From: Daldinia sp. FL1419
Lineage: Eukaryota; Ascomycota; Sordariomycetes; Xylariales; Hypoxylaceae
Assembly (NCBI GenBank): GCA_025201765.1
Contig: MU623602.1
Location: 1 to 28,781 of the forward strand
Direction: 5' to 3'
DNA length: 28,781 bases
Below are positions 1 to 13,029 of this stretch, piece after piece; position 1 is the first letter of the stretch; every line of letters begins with the position of its first letter. A program made the position numbers and the translations under genes. A model generated the notes under the pieces. It did no database searches and was not told the DNA's origin. It was given only the letters and a program-made list of their open reading frames with translations.

Positions 1-1384
1 TTATATTATTAAAAAAAATTATTATTATAAAAAATAATATAATTTTATAATTTAATATAAAATGTTTATTATTTATTTCTTTTATTATATTTTTAGGGCC
101 AATAATTATTTTAAAAATTTAATTAATATTAATTAAAAAATTTAAATTTTTAATATTAAAATTAACTTTTATATTTTTAATATATTATTTTTATTTATAT
201 TTTTAAAATATTCTTTTAATATATCTACAACCTTAAAAATATGATTTTATTTTGCGTAAATTTTTTGTTGAAACTTAATAAGAAATGTCAAATTTATGCA
301 TAAATAAAATCTTACAAATTTTTTAGGGTTTTGGCGGACAATCTTATTTGCTTTAATTATAAAAGTCTTATACCTAAAAAAAGGGATTTATAATATAAAT
401 ATTATTTTATTCAAGATTTTATTACCTTCAAAATCTTTAAATTATATTTGTGTAATATAGTCCTTAAATTATATAAATCTTTTTTAAATATATTTTCTTA
501 AATAATAACATTAATTAGATAAATTTTTTAAAGCATAAATAATAGTAATTAAAATTACCCAATTTTTTATATAAATTTTAATTTATTATTATTAATTTGT
601 AATTTTTTTTAACATTGTAAATTTAAAAAGGATAAGATTATAATTATGTTCTCTTTGTTAAATGGTATTACCCCCTCCTTAAAATTGGTAACTAAATTAT
701 AAAATATCTTTAACTATTAAAAATGTAAATTTATAAATTAAATTAATGTTAATTGTAAACCATTTATTTTATTTAAAATTAAATGAAATTGTTTTAAAAA
801 TAATTTAGTAGATAATGGTAATAAAAGTTTCACAAAAGGTTCTAATATTGGTCCACCCTTTCCTAACCTTATTATCAAATAAAAGCCTTAATTACTAATA
901 TCCTATTTTAAGAAGTAAAAGACTGGCAAAAATAAATAAAAAATTAAATTTCTTGTTTAATATAATTTTATAAATGATTTTAATAATGGTGAATTAAAAA
1001 TAATCTTTATTTTTGATTTTTTTGAGATGAGTATAGTAGAAGAGGAAAAATAAGAATAAATAAATTATTAATATTTTTTTTATATTTTATAATAAATGTA
1101 TAGATATGTAAATATATGGATATTAATTTATAGATGTTAAAGTTATTTTTTAAAAAAAATTTTATTATTAATTTTTTTTTTTAAAAATTATTATTTTCTA
1201 ATAGATATTTTTATTTTTTTAAAAATGTGTGTTAAATGTAAAAGGGTTTGAAACTTTTTTGAAATGTATATAAATCTTAATATTAGTTTTTTTTATAAAA
1301 TATATTAATTATATTATATTCCTAAACAGTGCTAACCATTATAAGAATTGGATTTAAATGTAGTTAATATTTTTAAAAGAGCTT

Positions 1385-2060
1385 GAATTGAGATATTAAT
1401 TCTTATTAGATGGGATTGCCCTCCTAAAGAACTAGTAATATTAAAAGATTATTTAGAGATTTTTATACCTATTTAATCATATAAAATTCTTAAATAATAG
1501 TAATTAAGATCTATTAAATGAGGTTATCTTTTTAAAAGGTTAATAATATTTGAAAATTATTTTAAACCTTTTATACCTATTTAATTATGTAAAATTTTTA
1601 AATAATAGTAATTAAGGCCTCTTGTTAGATGAGATTGTTTTTTTAAAGAGCTAATAATATTAGAAAATTATTTAAAAATTTCTATATTTATTTAACCATA
1701 TGAAATTCTTAAATAATAGTAATTAAAATTTGTTAGATAAGGTTACCCTATTAGAAAACCAGTAGTATTAGAAGATTATTATAAATCTTTTATATTTATT
1801 TAATTTATTTAATCTATTTAATTTGTTTAATTATATAAAATCTTTAAATAATAGTAATTAAAGCCTATTAAATAAGGTTACCTTGTTAGAAGGCCAATAA
1901 TATTAAAAGATTATTATAAATTTCTTATATTTATTTAATTTGTTTAATTTATTTAATTTGTTTAATTATATGAAATTTTTGAATAATAGTAATTAAGGTT
2001 TTTTATTAAATGAGGTTATTTTGTTAGAAGGTTAGTAATATTTATAATCAATTAATTATA
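1385..2060. repeat. Tandem array, five units of about 110-135 bp
   Basis: The anchor TAAATAATAGTAATTAA recurs at about 1491, 1600, 1710, 1845 and 1980 (the last with one G). Spacings are 109, 110, 135 and 135 bp. Each anchor is followed by a block resembling TTAGATGAGGTTA, then CTAATAATATTA. The two longer units are longer because of a local expansion of TTTAATTTATTTAAT-like sequence. A decayed sixth unit may lie at about 2,040-2,110. Many differences between units are transitions. No coding potential is visible. It may be a minisatellite or the internal array of a lost transposon. Confidence 0.85.
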
Positions 2061-2922
2061 TAAAGATTATGATTAGTAGGAATTAAGATTTTTTGTATAA
2101 TATCTATCCTAATTATTAAAAAATAGTCTTTTAATGATTAAAATTTATGATGGTGGAATTATAAATGAATAGTATAATATATATAATATATTATATTAGT
2201 TAAATAAATAATTAAGGAATAAAATGGGGGAGATTGGAATTTATAATTTATATTATAAAAATAGAGATATTAATCTAACAAAAATTTATAAATTATTTAA
2301 ATTTTTATAATTATTATTTATTGAAATTGATTCTAAAGTTAAATTATTTAAAAAGAATATTTGATATTATAATTTAATATTTATTTTTATTTTTGTATAT
2401 TATAAGTTTATTAATTATTCTAATAATAATATAGGATTAAATTATTTTTAAATATAAGGAACTTTATATTACTAAATTGGCCTAATAAATATAATATTAA
2501 ATAAGAGATTATAATATGCCTAATTATATTTTTATAATTTATAAATGGTTTTTTAATATTAAATAATAATAAATAATAATAATTTAAATATGGATATCTT
2601 AATATAATTATTTAAAAAAATCTATAAAAAAAATCCTTATATAAAAAAATATGTTATTGTTTAGGAATAATTATAGGATATTGTATATTAATTAAAAAAA
2701 AATAAAATTAATTAAATTTAAATTAAAATAATTTTAAAATTAAATTTGGATTTTATTATTAAAGAAAATATTAATTAAAAATAAAAAAATTTTTTAATAA
2801 TAGATAATGTTGTTGGAATTATTTTGGATGTATTTGGTATAAAATAATAGTGGAAGGAAATTATTTTAATTAAATAAGATATTTTAGGTTTTTTTATATA
2901 TTTTTATGTAAGAATCCCAATT

Positions 2923-3645
2923 ATTCATTTATTTTATATGTCTTTTTTTTATCTTTTAATATGGTTATATGGAGGGATTAGGTGGGATTTGATAATGTTT
3001 ATCAGTGGAAATGGTTATAAAAGAATAAATTTAATATTGTAATAATATTTTTGGTTTTATTTTTATAATTGTTATTAATAAAAATTAATGTCTTTTATTT
3101 TTGGATAATTTTTTTAATAATATTTAATTAATATTTGGGTTATAATAGAATAAAATTTTTTTAATTAATTATAATATAAATAAAATAATTTTTATAAGGT
3201 TTTTAAAAATGGCTTTAATAATATAATATTAGTTAAAGATATTAATATATTATTAATTAAATATATTATTTATTTATTAATAATATTTATAGGTTTAAAA
3301 AGATTTATATTTTATTATTATTAAGATTTAATGGTTATTGTTTGTAAATTTGGTTATTTAATATTATTTGTTATTTTTATAGTAAATTTAAATTGGTTAG
3401 AAATTAAAAATGAACTTCTTTCGAAATAGATTATAAATGATTGGTTTAATATTAGTGTAAGAATTTTTAATTAAAAATGTATGGTGTTTTTAAAGGATAT
3501 AAAATTATAATTATATTTTGGGGTATGTATAAGGTTAATGTGGATTATTGAATATTAAAAATAAAATTTATTATATATATATTGTTTGGTTTTTTTGGTA
3601 GATATTAATTATAATTTTTATTTATAATTAATATATATTATTAAA
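2923..3645 (+). pseudogene. Helitron replication initiator (HUH) domain relic
   Basis: In the intact family this domain nicks and rejoins single-stranded DNA with a HUH motif and catalytic tyrosines. Three segments share one frame. At 2,923-3,040 a region corresponds to the conserved HPAYM...YPLL..PYG...W segment; here it reads IHLFYMS, then WLYGGIRWDL. At about 3,282-3,505 a region corresponds to the F...QD.MAIVRKFG...FVTFTANPNWPEI segment, with Trp-Leu-Glu (for WPE) at 3,394-3,402, followed by a decayed ELLP.QTANDRP.I.ARIF. At 3,541-3,600 the stretch TIEYQKRGLPHAHCLVFL is readable after transition correction. The HAH of the HUH motif is now TAT ATA TAT (3,574-3,582). Both Q and R of EYQKR are TAA. 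The region 3,645-5,045 should hold the rest of the initiator, including the tyrosines, but I could not read it reliably. Confidence 0.85.
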
Positions 3646-5045
3646 ATGGTTCGTATAGAAGTATTTAGGTTAAATATTAATTTGGATAATATCTTACAAA
3701 AAGTGATATTTTTAAATATAATATATAAATTTTATAGGTAGAATAGGCTAAATTCTTTATATATAATTAAGAATATTTATTTTAAAGGTTTTTTAAAATT
3801 ATTTTATATTAAAATGATAATGAATTCCAATAGTTATCCAATTTATAGGTAAAAATTTATAGCTAAAATCCTTAATAATAGTTTGGAGTTGTAAATATTT
3901 AATAATAATTAAGTAATTTTATATAACCTTTATTTAAATTAAAAATATCAAATTTATATTAATATAGAAATATATATTTCAATTAAAATTATTAAATATA
4001 TCTATAAATATATTTATAAAAATAATAATAGAATTATTATATATTTATAAATAAAAAAAATATAAATTAATTTTAATTAATAAATTTAAAATTGCAATAA
4101 GATTAATAAATATTTATATAATTAATTTATTAAATTTTTTAAAATTATAAATTAAATATTTAAGTATTTTATTTATAATATTAAACCTAGTATTTAATTT
4201 TTAATCATTTATTTCTTTAATAAAAATAAATTAATTTATAATATAAATAAAAATGTAAAATTGTTAGTATAAATGGTTAAACAAAATTATTTAATATTAA
4301 TTATATAATTTAATTATAATAAAAATAATTAAAATAAATAATATATTTTATATTAAGATTTTTTTAATAATTTTTAATAATTTTTTAGGGAAAAAATGGG
4401 TTAAATATATATATAAAATAAAGGAAAAGATTAATTATATTTATTTTATTTACTTAAAGGTTAAAAAGAAATTTTATTTATAAATGTTATTTATAATAAT
4501 TTTAGGAATTATTAATTGGTTGGATTTATTTATTTATAAGGGCATTTAATATAATATTTTCTAATAAATTTGTAAAATATAAGGTTTATTAAAAGATAAA
4601 AAATATTAAAAACATTTTTTTAAAAAAATGAATATATTTATTTCTGGTAAATAATTAAAGATTATATTTGTTTATATTACTAGTAATAATAATTATTAAT
4701 TATTTTTAAATATATAGATTAAATATAAAAATTAATTTTATAATAATTTATTAAGGATAATAATAGATTATTTTAATTTATTTTAATTATAGGTTTTATT
4801 TAATTAAGTAGGTTATTATAAAGAATTGAAATTGATTGGAGATTAGTTTCTTTAATTTTATTTATAATTAGGAAAAAGAAAAAAGAAATTGGCTTTTAAA
4901 TAATGAATTAAATTATAATAAAAAGTAAGAAATAGTTTTATAAAATTAAGTATTATTTAAATTTAATAAATATTAATGCCTTATATTTGAAATAATTACG
5001 AAAATAATATAAAATAATTTTTATAATATGTATTTTTATCTTTAA

Positions 5046-6290
5046 AATATTATTAGAATTAGAAAAACCTTTTTATATTTAATATTTTACCATTATTATC
5101 ATTTAAAAGATAAAATAATCTTATATGCAATTTCATTAAGAATAATAGTTTTTTTATTATTTGGAAAGAAGATAGCTTATTTATAATTTAATATTTTAAT
5201 TAAGTTTAATATTAATTTAATTTATTTTATTTAATGGGAATCAATAATTATTAAATTTTTTTAATAAATATCATTAATTATTTAGGATGAAATAACTATA
5301 TAATATAAATATACTTTTAAGATTGTTCATAAAATGCTATGTAATATATAGGAAGATAATTTATTATTCAATAATATTCCTACTTTTTTTAGAAGGGATT
5401 TTGTGCAAATTTTACCTGTAGTTCAGAAAGGATTGCATTTGCAAATTGTTGATGCCTATTTATAAAATTTGTTTATATGGATTTAGTTTTAATAATTAAT
5501 TCTTATTATAAATATAAGGATTATGTAAATGGATATAAATAATATTAAATTTATTAAATAATTTTGTAAAATCTCTTATAATTTTAGGCAGGATAAAATA
5601 ATTTTATTATTTAATTTAGTGAAGATGTTTGAGAATAATTAGTAATTATATAATTACATATATTTTTAAATATTATTAAATATGGTTAATTGAATTTTTA
5701 TGGCCTTTTTTACCTAATATATTTTATTTATATATAATATTTCAATTAATATAATTAATAATAACTTATTTTAAAAGATTTTTAAAAGGTTTAAAATATA
5801 TTAATTTATTAATAATTATATTGTAATAAATAATAAAAATCTTTATTAATTATTAATAAAAATAATATAGTTCTTATAATTAATGGGAATGTTCCTAATT
5901 AAATTATAATTAAAGGTTGGTATTTTAATTATATTATTGCATAATTTAAATTTTAACAAAAATTTCTATAATGGTATTTAATTAGTGGCTATTTAGTTTG
6001 GAAGGTATAATATTAAAATATAAATGATTAAAAAAAAGTTTAATAAAAGGATTCATATAATTTTTAAAATAAAATTGATTCAGAATAATAGCAATTAATT
6101 ATTTCTATGATTTCAATAATAGTTCCCAATTTTAATTTATTTTGTTATAATTATAAATAAATTGTAAAACTAATTTTTTAATATTATTGATATTAATTTA
6201 CAATTTTTACCTTTTATTTATAATTAATTTTATATGGCGATATCTAAGATTAAGAATATTTAAAAGTTAAGAATATTAAAATCGCCTAAA
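5046..6290 (+). pseudogene. Helitron Pif1-like helicase domain relic
   Basis: The motifs occur in the order of the Pif1/Helitron helicase and all share one reading frame. Walker A (G.AGTGKTFLY) is at 5,046-5,078, where each Gly is now AAT or AGA and Lys-Thr is intact. The block matching SGIAALLLPGG.TAHSRF is at about 5,133-5,195. Walker B, WDEA.MQ, is at 5,283-5,303 with TAG for Trp and TAA for Gln. The GGDF.QILPVVQKG motif is at 5,391-5,432 and is nearly intact from Asp on. A decayed L..NMR with a following F..W...ISY lies downstream (about 5,500-5,590). The C-terminal INKSQGQ motif is at 6,156-6,176 with both Gln as TAA, and FY.A.SR...L..L.ILK follows at about 6,228-6,284. The intact enzyme would unwind donor DNA during rolling-circle transposition. 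Relative to the initiator part the frame has shifted once, by an indel or a former intron. Confidence 0.9.
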
Positions 6291-9224
6291 TTAAATTTAA
6301 GTTTTTTAAATATAATATACTTTAAAATATTTTAAAAATTGGTGAAAGTCATATAATATTAATATTTAAAATAAATAATATATATTTAAATAAATAGTAA
6401 TTATTTAATATATAAAAAAAATAATAAATTATTAAAAAAAAATAAATTATTTAAATTAATAATAATTAATATAATTATATAAATATAATTAAAAGAAATT
6501 ATAATATTAAAAAAATTAAAAAAATAATATAATCCATTTTTACCCCTTTTTATTTATTATTAAACCTATAATACCATTTAATATTTATAATATTTACTAA
6601 TTAATTCCATAAAAAAAAACCCATCAAAAATTCCAGATATTATTATTATCCCAAAAAAATAAATTATTAATAACCTTTTAAAATTAATAAAAATATATAA
6701 TATTTGCCTTTATATCTTATTTAATCTAATTAATTATATTATTTAATTTTTTAATTTTTTATTAAATAATTTTAAATTTATAAAATAATAATAAAATATT
6801 ATTATTATTAATTAATTTAAATTGGGATAGTGTTAATTTACTTGTTAATATAATAGTGGAAATACCTTCTGTTTTATTATATTTAAATAAAATTATAATA
6901 TATTAATTTATTTTTTAATAATAATTAATAAAGATTAATAATAAAAATATATATTAGGTTGGTGTAAACATTTATTACCATCATTATTATAATGGTAAAA
7001 AATATAAACCTTATTAAAATAACTAAAGATAATAATATAATAATAAAAAGTATTATTATTTTTTGTGTAATATAAATATATCATATTTAGTAAGAAAATA
7101 ATTCTAATTATAAACCTATAAATAATTAAATATAATAAATATTCATAATTAATATAGATAAAGATATAAAAGGGGATAAAATTATTTTTGTAATTATTAA
7201 TAAGGGTAATATTTAATTATAAATTATAGAAATAATATTTTTAATTTTTATAAAAAGATTGAAAAAATAAATATTATTTAATAATAAATTATAAATTTTA
7301 TTAATATTTAAAATAATGTAATTAAAAATAAAAATAATAAAATATATATTAAGGTTATTTATTATATTAATAATAATATTATTAATATATATTTTTTAAA
7401 TCTATTTAAAATATTAAATTATATAAAGTATATAATTAATATTAATTTTGAAATTAAAGAATATTTTTTTAGGTAAATTATTTATTTTAAAAATTAAATT
7501 ATATAAAAAGAAAAAATATAATTTATTATAAGGGTTTTGAGTGAGAGTAGATATAAGGTCTTAATTAAAATTACTAATTATTAATTAAAGATTTTTTAAG
7601 AGTTGAATATCCTTATTTTCACTTTTTTTTATAATAAATTGGGTATGTTTTTTGGTTTAGTTAGGAAATGTTATAAGCGTTTTTAAAATGTTTGTTTCAT
7701 TGGTAATAATTTTATATATTAAGGTTAAATTAGAATAAATATTAGGAATTATTATAAAATGTTAATTAAGATTTAAAAAGATTTAAATTTAATAATAATT
7801 ATAGGATTCTGTTTAATTATATAATATATAATATAAGATTTATAATTTTTATAAATTTTTAAAAAATCTTATTTAAAATAAATAAATTATAATTATTATT
7901 AAAAATAAAATATTAATATAAATAAATTTATTAGAATATAATTTATAAAAATATAATTTTAATTTTATTATATAATAAATATATATTAAAAAATAAAGTT
8001 AAAAATAATTAAAATAAATTTGGTTATATTATAAAAGGTATAAAGGAATATTTGAAAAAAAATGGTTTTAATTTAAATTTAAAGTGGAAATTTATAATTA
8101 TATAATATAGTAATTTATTAATAAAAGAATAGAATAATGTAATTTTATTATGTAATTTATTAATAAAGTAAAAAAATAATATAATATTATTATATAATAA
8201 ATAAAAAAATGGAAAAGGTTTAAATAAGATTATATAAAAACATTTAGGATTGATTAAAGGTATAAAATAATAAAAATAAGATGAGTTATAAAGTAGTTCA
8301 TTTAAAAAAAACTAGTAAATTATTGCGTTAATAATTTATATTAATTTCTAATAATATTATTGTATTTTTAATTAATTAATTAAATTTAGGTGTAAGATCT
8401 CTAATTTCTTTGGTTATTATATTTAGTTAAAGAAATGGGTTCTTATATTTAATTAATTTATTATATTTAATTGGATAAATGGTCTTTATAAGGGTCTATA
8501 ATAACCTAATTATGTTATTATTATTAATAAAGGTTTTTGAAGTTAATGAATTTGCCATATTAATAATTGAATATTAATTTAATATTATTAATGATGGTTA
8601 GTGACTTATAGTAATACTGGTATTAAATATATGTTGTATAAATTGTATTAACTTAATCAGATGGAATATAAGCTTTGAAAAAAAGAAAATTATATTGTGG
8701 AAAGAAAAAAGTACCAGAGTTAGAAGAGGGCAATTAATGTTATTTTATGTTCCAATTCATGATTATTGCTTCTTAAATCAGTAAGTGCTTATTAATTACA
8801 GTTATAATTTTTTGTGTGATGTGTATACTTGAATTTATATGTGAATACTGAGCGATATTCTTTAGTAGTTTAATCATACTAATCATAAATAATATTTTTT
8901 GCCTTAATATACATTATAGTTCAATATTATGGTTTTTTTCTATTCTCTTTCTCTTTCTCCCTCTAGGGCTTGTTCTTTTAATTTTTTCAAATTAAAATTC
9001 CTTATTATATTTAATTAGATATTAATTAATAAGTTTAAAAAATATTTTTTTAATTTAAGTTAATTAATATAAATTTTTTAAATGATAATTTCATATTATT
9101 AATGATATTATTAATAATTAATATTTTGGATAGTAGTAATAGTAATGGTAATAATTTAAATAATTAATTTATTGTTATTGTTTTATTATTTGGTTGTGTT
9201 TTTGTAATATAATTTAATTAAATT

Positions 9225-9890
9225 GATGATATGGATGAACTAAAGAAATATTGGAAGTTAATTATTTATATTAATGGTTCTCTTGTTGATTTCTATCATT
9301 TTATAAGTGATTTTTTTATATTATTTTAAGTAGATCTTAGTTGATTATAATGTTTAGATGTTTGGTATAATGGAATTTGAAGTTTTAGGCAGTGTTGGAA
9401 TTAATTGATATATTTATTAAAAAATTATTAATATTAATTTTTAAAAAAATAATCTTTATTATCTTTATTATTGTGATATTATTTTATTATAATTATTTAA
9501 ATAATTTATTATATATATTAATATTTGTGGAGGTAGTTTTGTTAGTAAATATATAGTTAAAATTTTAACTGATTTTTGTTATATAAGAAATTTGGTGGTA
9601 TAGGCGTTTGGTTTTTTAAATAAGGTTCCTTATAAATTTTGTAAGGAATATTTTTAATTGTTTAATTTTGAAACCTATGTTGATATATGGTTATTCTTTG
9701 GATGTTATATTTTTTTTGGTGAAGACAATTATAGTAATTATTTTTATATTATGATTAAGTGTAATTTTTAAATTTTTAAACTTAAATTCTTTCATGTTTA
9801 AATTAATTGTATACCTTTTATTCAAGAAGATGTAATTAAAGAGAATTCTTTAGTTATTAATAAATATAATGGTTGGAAATTAATGAAAAA
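9225..9890 (+). pseudogene. Unidentified coding relic, plus strand
   Basis: Two stop-poor stretches run on the plus strand. The first (frame from 9,225) starts DDMDELKKYWK and includes NGSLVDFYHFISDF. The second (frame from 9,529) runs to about 9,888 and reads GGSFVSKYIVKILTDF, later AFGFLNKVPYKFCKEYF and FIQEDVIKENSLVINKYNGW. It contains only a few stops, all TAA or TAG. For DNA this A+T-rich such openness is unusual and suggests a former coding sequence degraded by RIP. The two parts are in different frames, so an indel or intron separates them. I do not recognise the family; it could be a transposon gene or an old duplicated host gene. Confidence 0.4.
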
Positions 9891-10048
9891 AAAATTTTTT
9901 TTTTAAGTATAAAAAAAGATAATATTAAATATTGTTGTATAATGAATTAATTAATAGTTAATCTTTATGTACGTAGAATCCAAAAATAAGATAAAAATAA
10001 AATAAAATAAAATAAAAATCTAAAATAGCAGATAGTTCTTTTTTTTTT

Positions 10049-10797
10049 GTAATTGTTATGGTAGGCTCTGATGAGCTCTTTTTTTGCCTAATTATGTAAT
10101 TTGTAGTAATTTTTAATATATAATTTATTTTTAACCTATTTTTTAATAATTTTTCGAAATTGGATGAATAAATAGTTATTAATTATTTTGATTGGTATTT
10201 ATTCTTTAAATAATATTTTTTCCATAACCTTTGGGTTAATTATTTTAAAAATATTATATATATAGTTATTAAAGTAAATATTTATAATATCTACCTCTTT
10301 AACTTCCTTAAAAATTCTAGTATAGTCTTTAATTAGATTGGTAATATTAATAATATCAGATAAAGTAAGTTTTTTACTAAAATCTTTAAATCTCTCTTGA
10401 ATAGATATAAATCTTTTGGAATTATAATTCTATAAATAACAATTTTAATTTATTTTTTAATGTTCTTATTAATTATCCAGTATAGTACCTAATTAGGAAT
10501 ATTTATCCTTGTAGTATGGGTAGGGGTTATTGTTACTAAGTTTTAAGTAATGGGTATAAATGCTTTTAATATATATCTTGTAATAATTGGCAATATTATA
10601 ATTGGTTGTTTTTGTTGTACAATAATAGGCGTAATGTTGATTAGTTGGGTAGATGGTATTTTTTGATTTGTGTTAGGTAACTTAATAGTAGGAGGATCTT
10701 GTTGTATAGTGTTTATAAAGGATGTTAATAAAGGTGCTTTATAAGGTAATAATGTGTTGATTAGATAAGAATTAATTTTTGAGGGCCTATTTATATC
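10049..10797 (-). pseudogene. Unidentified coding relic, minus strand
   Basis: On the minus strand about 84 codons are open from 10,797 down to a TAA at 10,545-10,543. The stretch is rich in Thr, Pro, Ile and Gln, for example LLPYKAPLLTSFINTIQQD. In another minus frame, 10,396 down to 10,049 gives 116 codons with only three stops (TAA, TAG, TAG). It includes ERFKDFSKKLTLSDI, then TRIFKEVKEVD and AKKELIRAYHNNY. The order is a low-complexity N-terminal part followed by a helical-looking, Lys/Glu-rich part. That fits one degraded protein with a frame change between the two. No family is recognised. No ATG opens the first stretch. Confidence 0.4.
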
Positions 10798-11222
10798 TAG
10801 AAAAAGCCTATAGAAACCCTAGAAGAGGTTGTTCCATGGAAACTAAAGGAAGCTTCAATTATATAATTACATTACACAATTTAATATATAATTAAACATA
10901 AGATTAATTAATTAAAATATAATTGGGTACAATATAAGACTAATTAATCAGAAAAGGCTGATATGGTTGGCCAATTAGAAAAAAACTTATATATTTAGTT
11001 AATAAAACGTAAATAATTTATAAAACTCTTAAAATCCAAAATTTTTTAATTTACAAAAATGTTTTGATATTTTAATTAAATAAAGAAAATTAATAAAATT
11101 TAAAAAAATTAAATATATAAGGTTATTTAAGATTTAAAAATTATAAGGTCAATTTAAGGGGTTAATATGTTTAATAAGGTCATTTTTTTCTCTACCCATG
11201 TCAATAATCTTCCAATACAAAA

Positions 11223-11240
11223 CCTTAAGAAAACTTAAGG
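11223..11240. other. Perfect 7-bp hairpin
   Basis: CCTTAAG, loop AAAA, CTTAAGG. This is a perfect inverted repeat in otherwise patternless A+T-rich DNA. Its role is unknown. It lies just upstream of the 120-bp duplication and could be a structural end signal of a small element or chance. Confidence 0.6.
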
Positions 11241-11340
11241 CATTAACGAAGGAAGCCTTGATATTATTTGTTTGTACGTGATGGATGTAGATTTCAGCTT
11301 GTAGATTTAATATTAAAACTGTTTTTATTTTTTAAAAATC

Positions 11341-11551
11341 CTAAATTAGTACGAGGTATTCCTAAAACTATGCACAATAGCATAAAACTTCAGGCTTAAG
11401 ACCATGTACTGAAATATGAAATCTTAAGGTTGTTTATCTTTTCTTATCGAAATCCAAATCTAGCGCGAAATACGAGTGTTCCTAGAACCATATATAAAAA
11501 CATAAAATCCTGAGCTTAAAATCATATATAAAAATATAAAATCTTAAGGTT
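11341..11551. repeat. Two-copy direct repeat, period about 120 bp
   Basis: Copy 1 (11,341-11,431) and copy 2 (11,459-11,551) share TACGAGGTATTCCTAAAAC versus TACGAGTGTTCCTAGAACC, then CATAAAA, GCTTAA and the end block AAATCTTAAGGTT, whose positions are 120 bp apart. Most differences are C/T or G/A. Copy 1 is less decayed than copy 2. It is a local tandem duplication that was later RIP-mutated. Confidence 0.75.
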
Positions 11552-13029
11552 ATTATATTTATTACTAAATTTGTTTCTTCTTTTTTGGGCATTTTAGTTG
11601 GTTTGTGATTGTTGTTAATTATTAATTAGTATTAAATAGATAAAATATTATTATATATAATAATAAAAATAAAATTATTCAAATTAATTTAGTAAAAAGT
11701 GGTATGTTTTAAGAAAAAACGTATTTTAATCGGAAACCAAAATATGTGGAATTAAATACAAGATTAAAGTGGGTTTATACCACCATGGTTATATAATTAA
11801 CATTTCTATATTTATTAAAAAAAAATATATTTCTATTTTTAAAAATAAAAGTTTTAAATAAATATATTAAATTATTTTAATTTATATTTTAAGAGGAATT
11901 AATATTCTTTTAATTATAAATAAAAAATATAATATTAAATAAAAAATTAAAGAATTAATTTTAATAAAGGGAAATAAGAAATATTTATTTTAAAAATAAT
12001 TAAAATTAATATAAAAAATATTATAAATAAAAAAAATAATTTAATAATAAATTAAATTTTAAAAAATTAAAATTAAATAGGATTAAAAAAATTATTTTAT
12101 TTATAAATTATAAATTAATATTATTTTAAATAATATAAATATATTTATATTAAAATATGGAAATAAAGGAATAGTTTAATAAAGAGCAATATTAGTTGGG
12201 TAATAGGGGGTGTGATATTTGAACAGTAACCATATAATTTATAAGGTGTATCATAGGTATATACCTTTATATATAATTTTAATAATAGTTTTTTATATTA
12301 AAAATAAATCTTTCTTTTTTAATTTTAATATATTACCTAATAAAACTTTTATTATTTATATTAAATTTTAATTTTTTTAATTTAATATTTTATTTATATT
12401 AAATTAATTTTTTTTAATTATAATAATAAATTGTAATAATATTATTTTTAATATTTTTAGTAAATCTATTAAATATTTACGTTATTACATTCTTTAATCA
12501 TTCTTTAATTGTTCTTTAATTTCTTTAAATATATTTAATATTCTAAACCTTTTTTTTTAAAGGTCTTAATAGAAACCCTCTAGCAGATTTGATGGAGGAG
12601 TTATAAGAATCTCCTCAAACATATATCAGGTAGCACAATTATAATATCAATTAACAAAATATTAATAATTATATTAATAACCTTCTATAATATTATTTGA
12701 TTGAATATAATTAACGTTAGAAATAGCCTTTTAAAACCAAAACCAATAAATAGGTTATCCATTCCAAGAAAATTAGTTACACCTAACAAAGATTTATAAG
12801 AAATATAAAATATTATAATAATTGGATATTTAATTTACTAAATATTTTTAATATTTATATAAATTATATGATTAATAAAATACCATATAATAATCTATTT
12901 TATTATAAATTTACTAATAATTATTATTATTATATTGAAAATTTATATACTATTAGTATTTAAATAATTTAGATTATAAAATCCTTTGAAGTTATATTTT
13001 TTAATATAACTGTTATTACAAAAGATATT

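Larger units (their letters stand above)
2900..6300 (+). mobile_element. RIP-degraded Helitron (minimum extent)
   Basis: This is the remnant of a rolling-circle transposon. Its two hallmark enzymatic parts are in the right order and orientation: a Helitron-like N/HUH replication initiator (from about 2,923) and a Pif1-like helicase (about 5,046-6,290). The initiator part stays in one frame over about 700 bp and the helicase part in one other frame over about 1,240 bp. Stops (TAA, TAG) in the aligned motifs stand where the family has Gln, Arg or Trp, as RIP would produce. The true ends are not located. Helitrons end in 5'-TC and 3'-CTRR after a short hairpin, and both signals are too weak to trust in this composition. 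The element cannot encode a working protein. Recognition rests on motif reading by eye. Confidence 0.85.
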
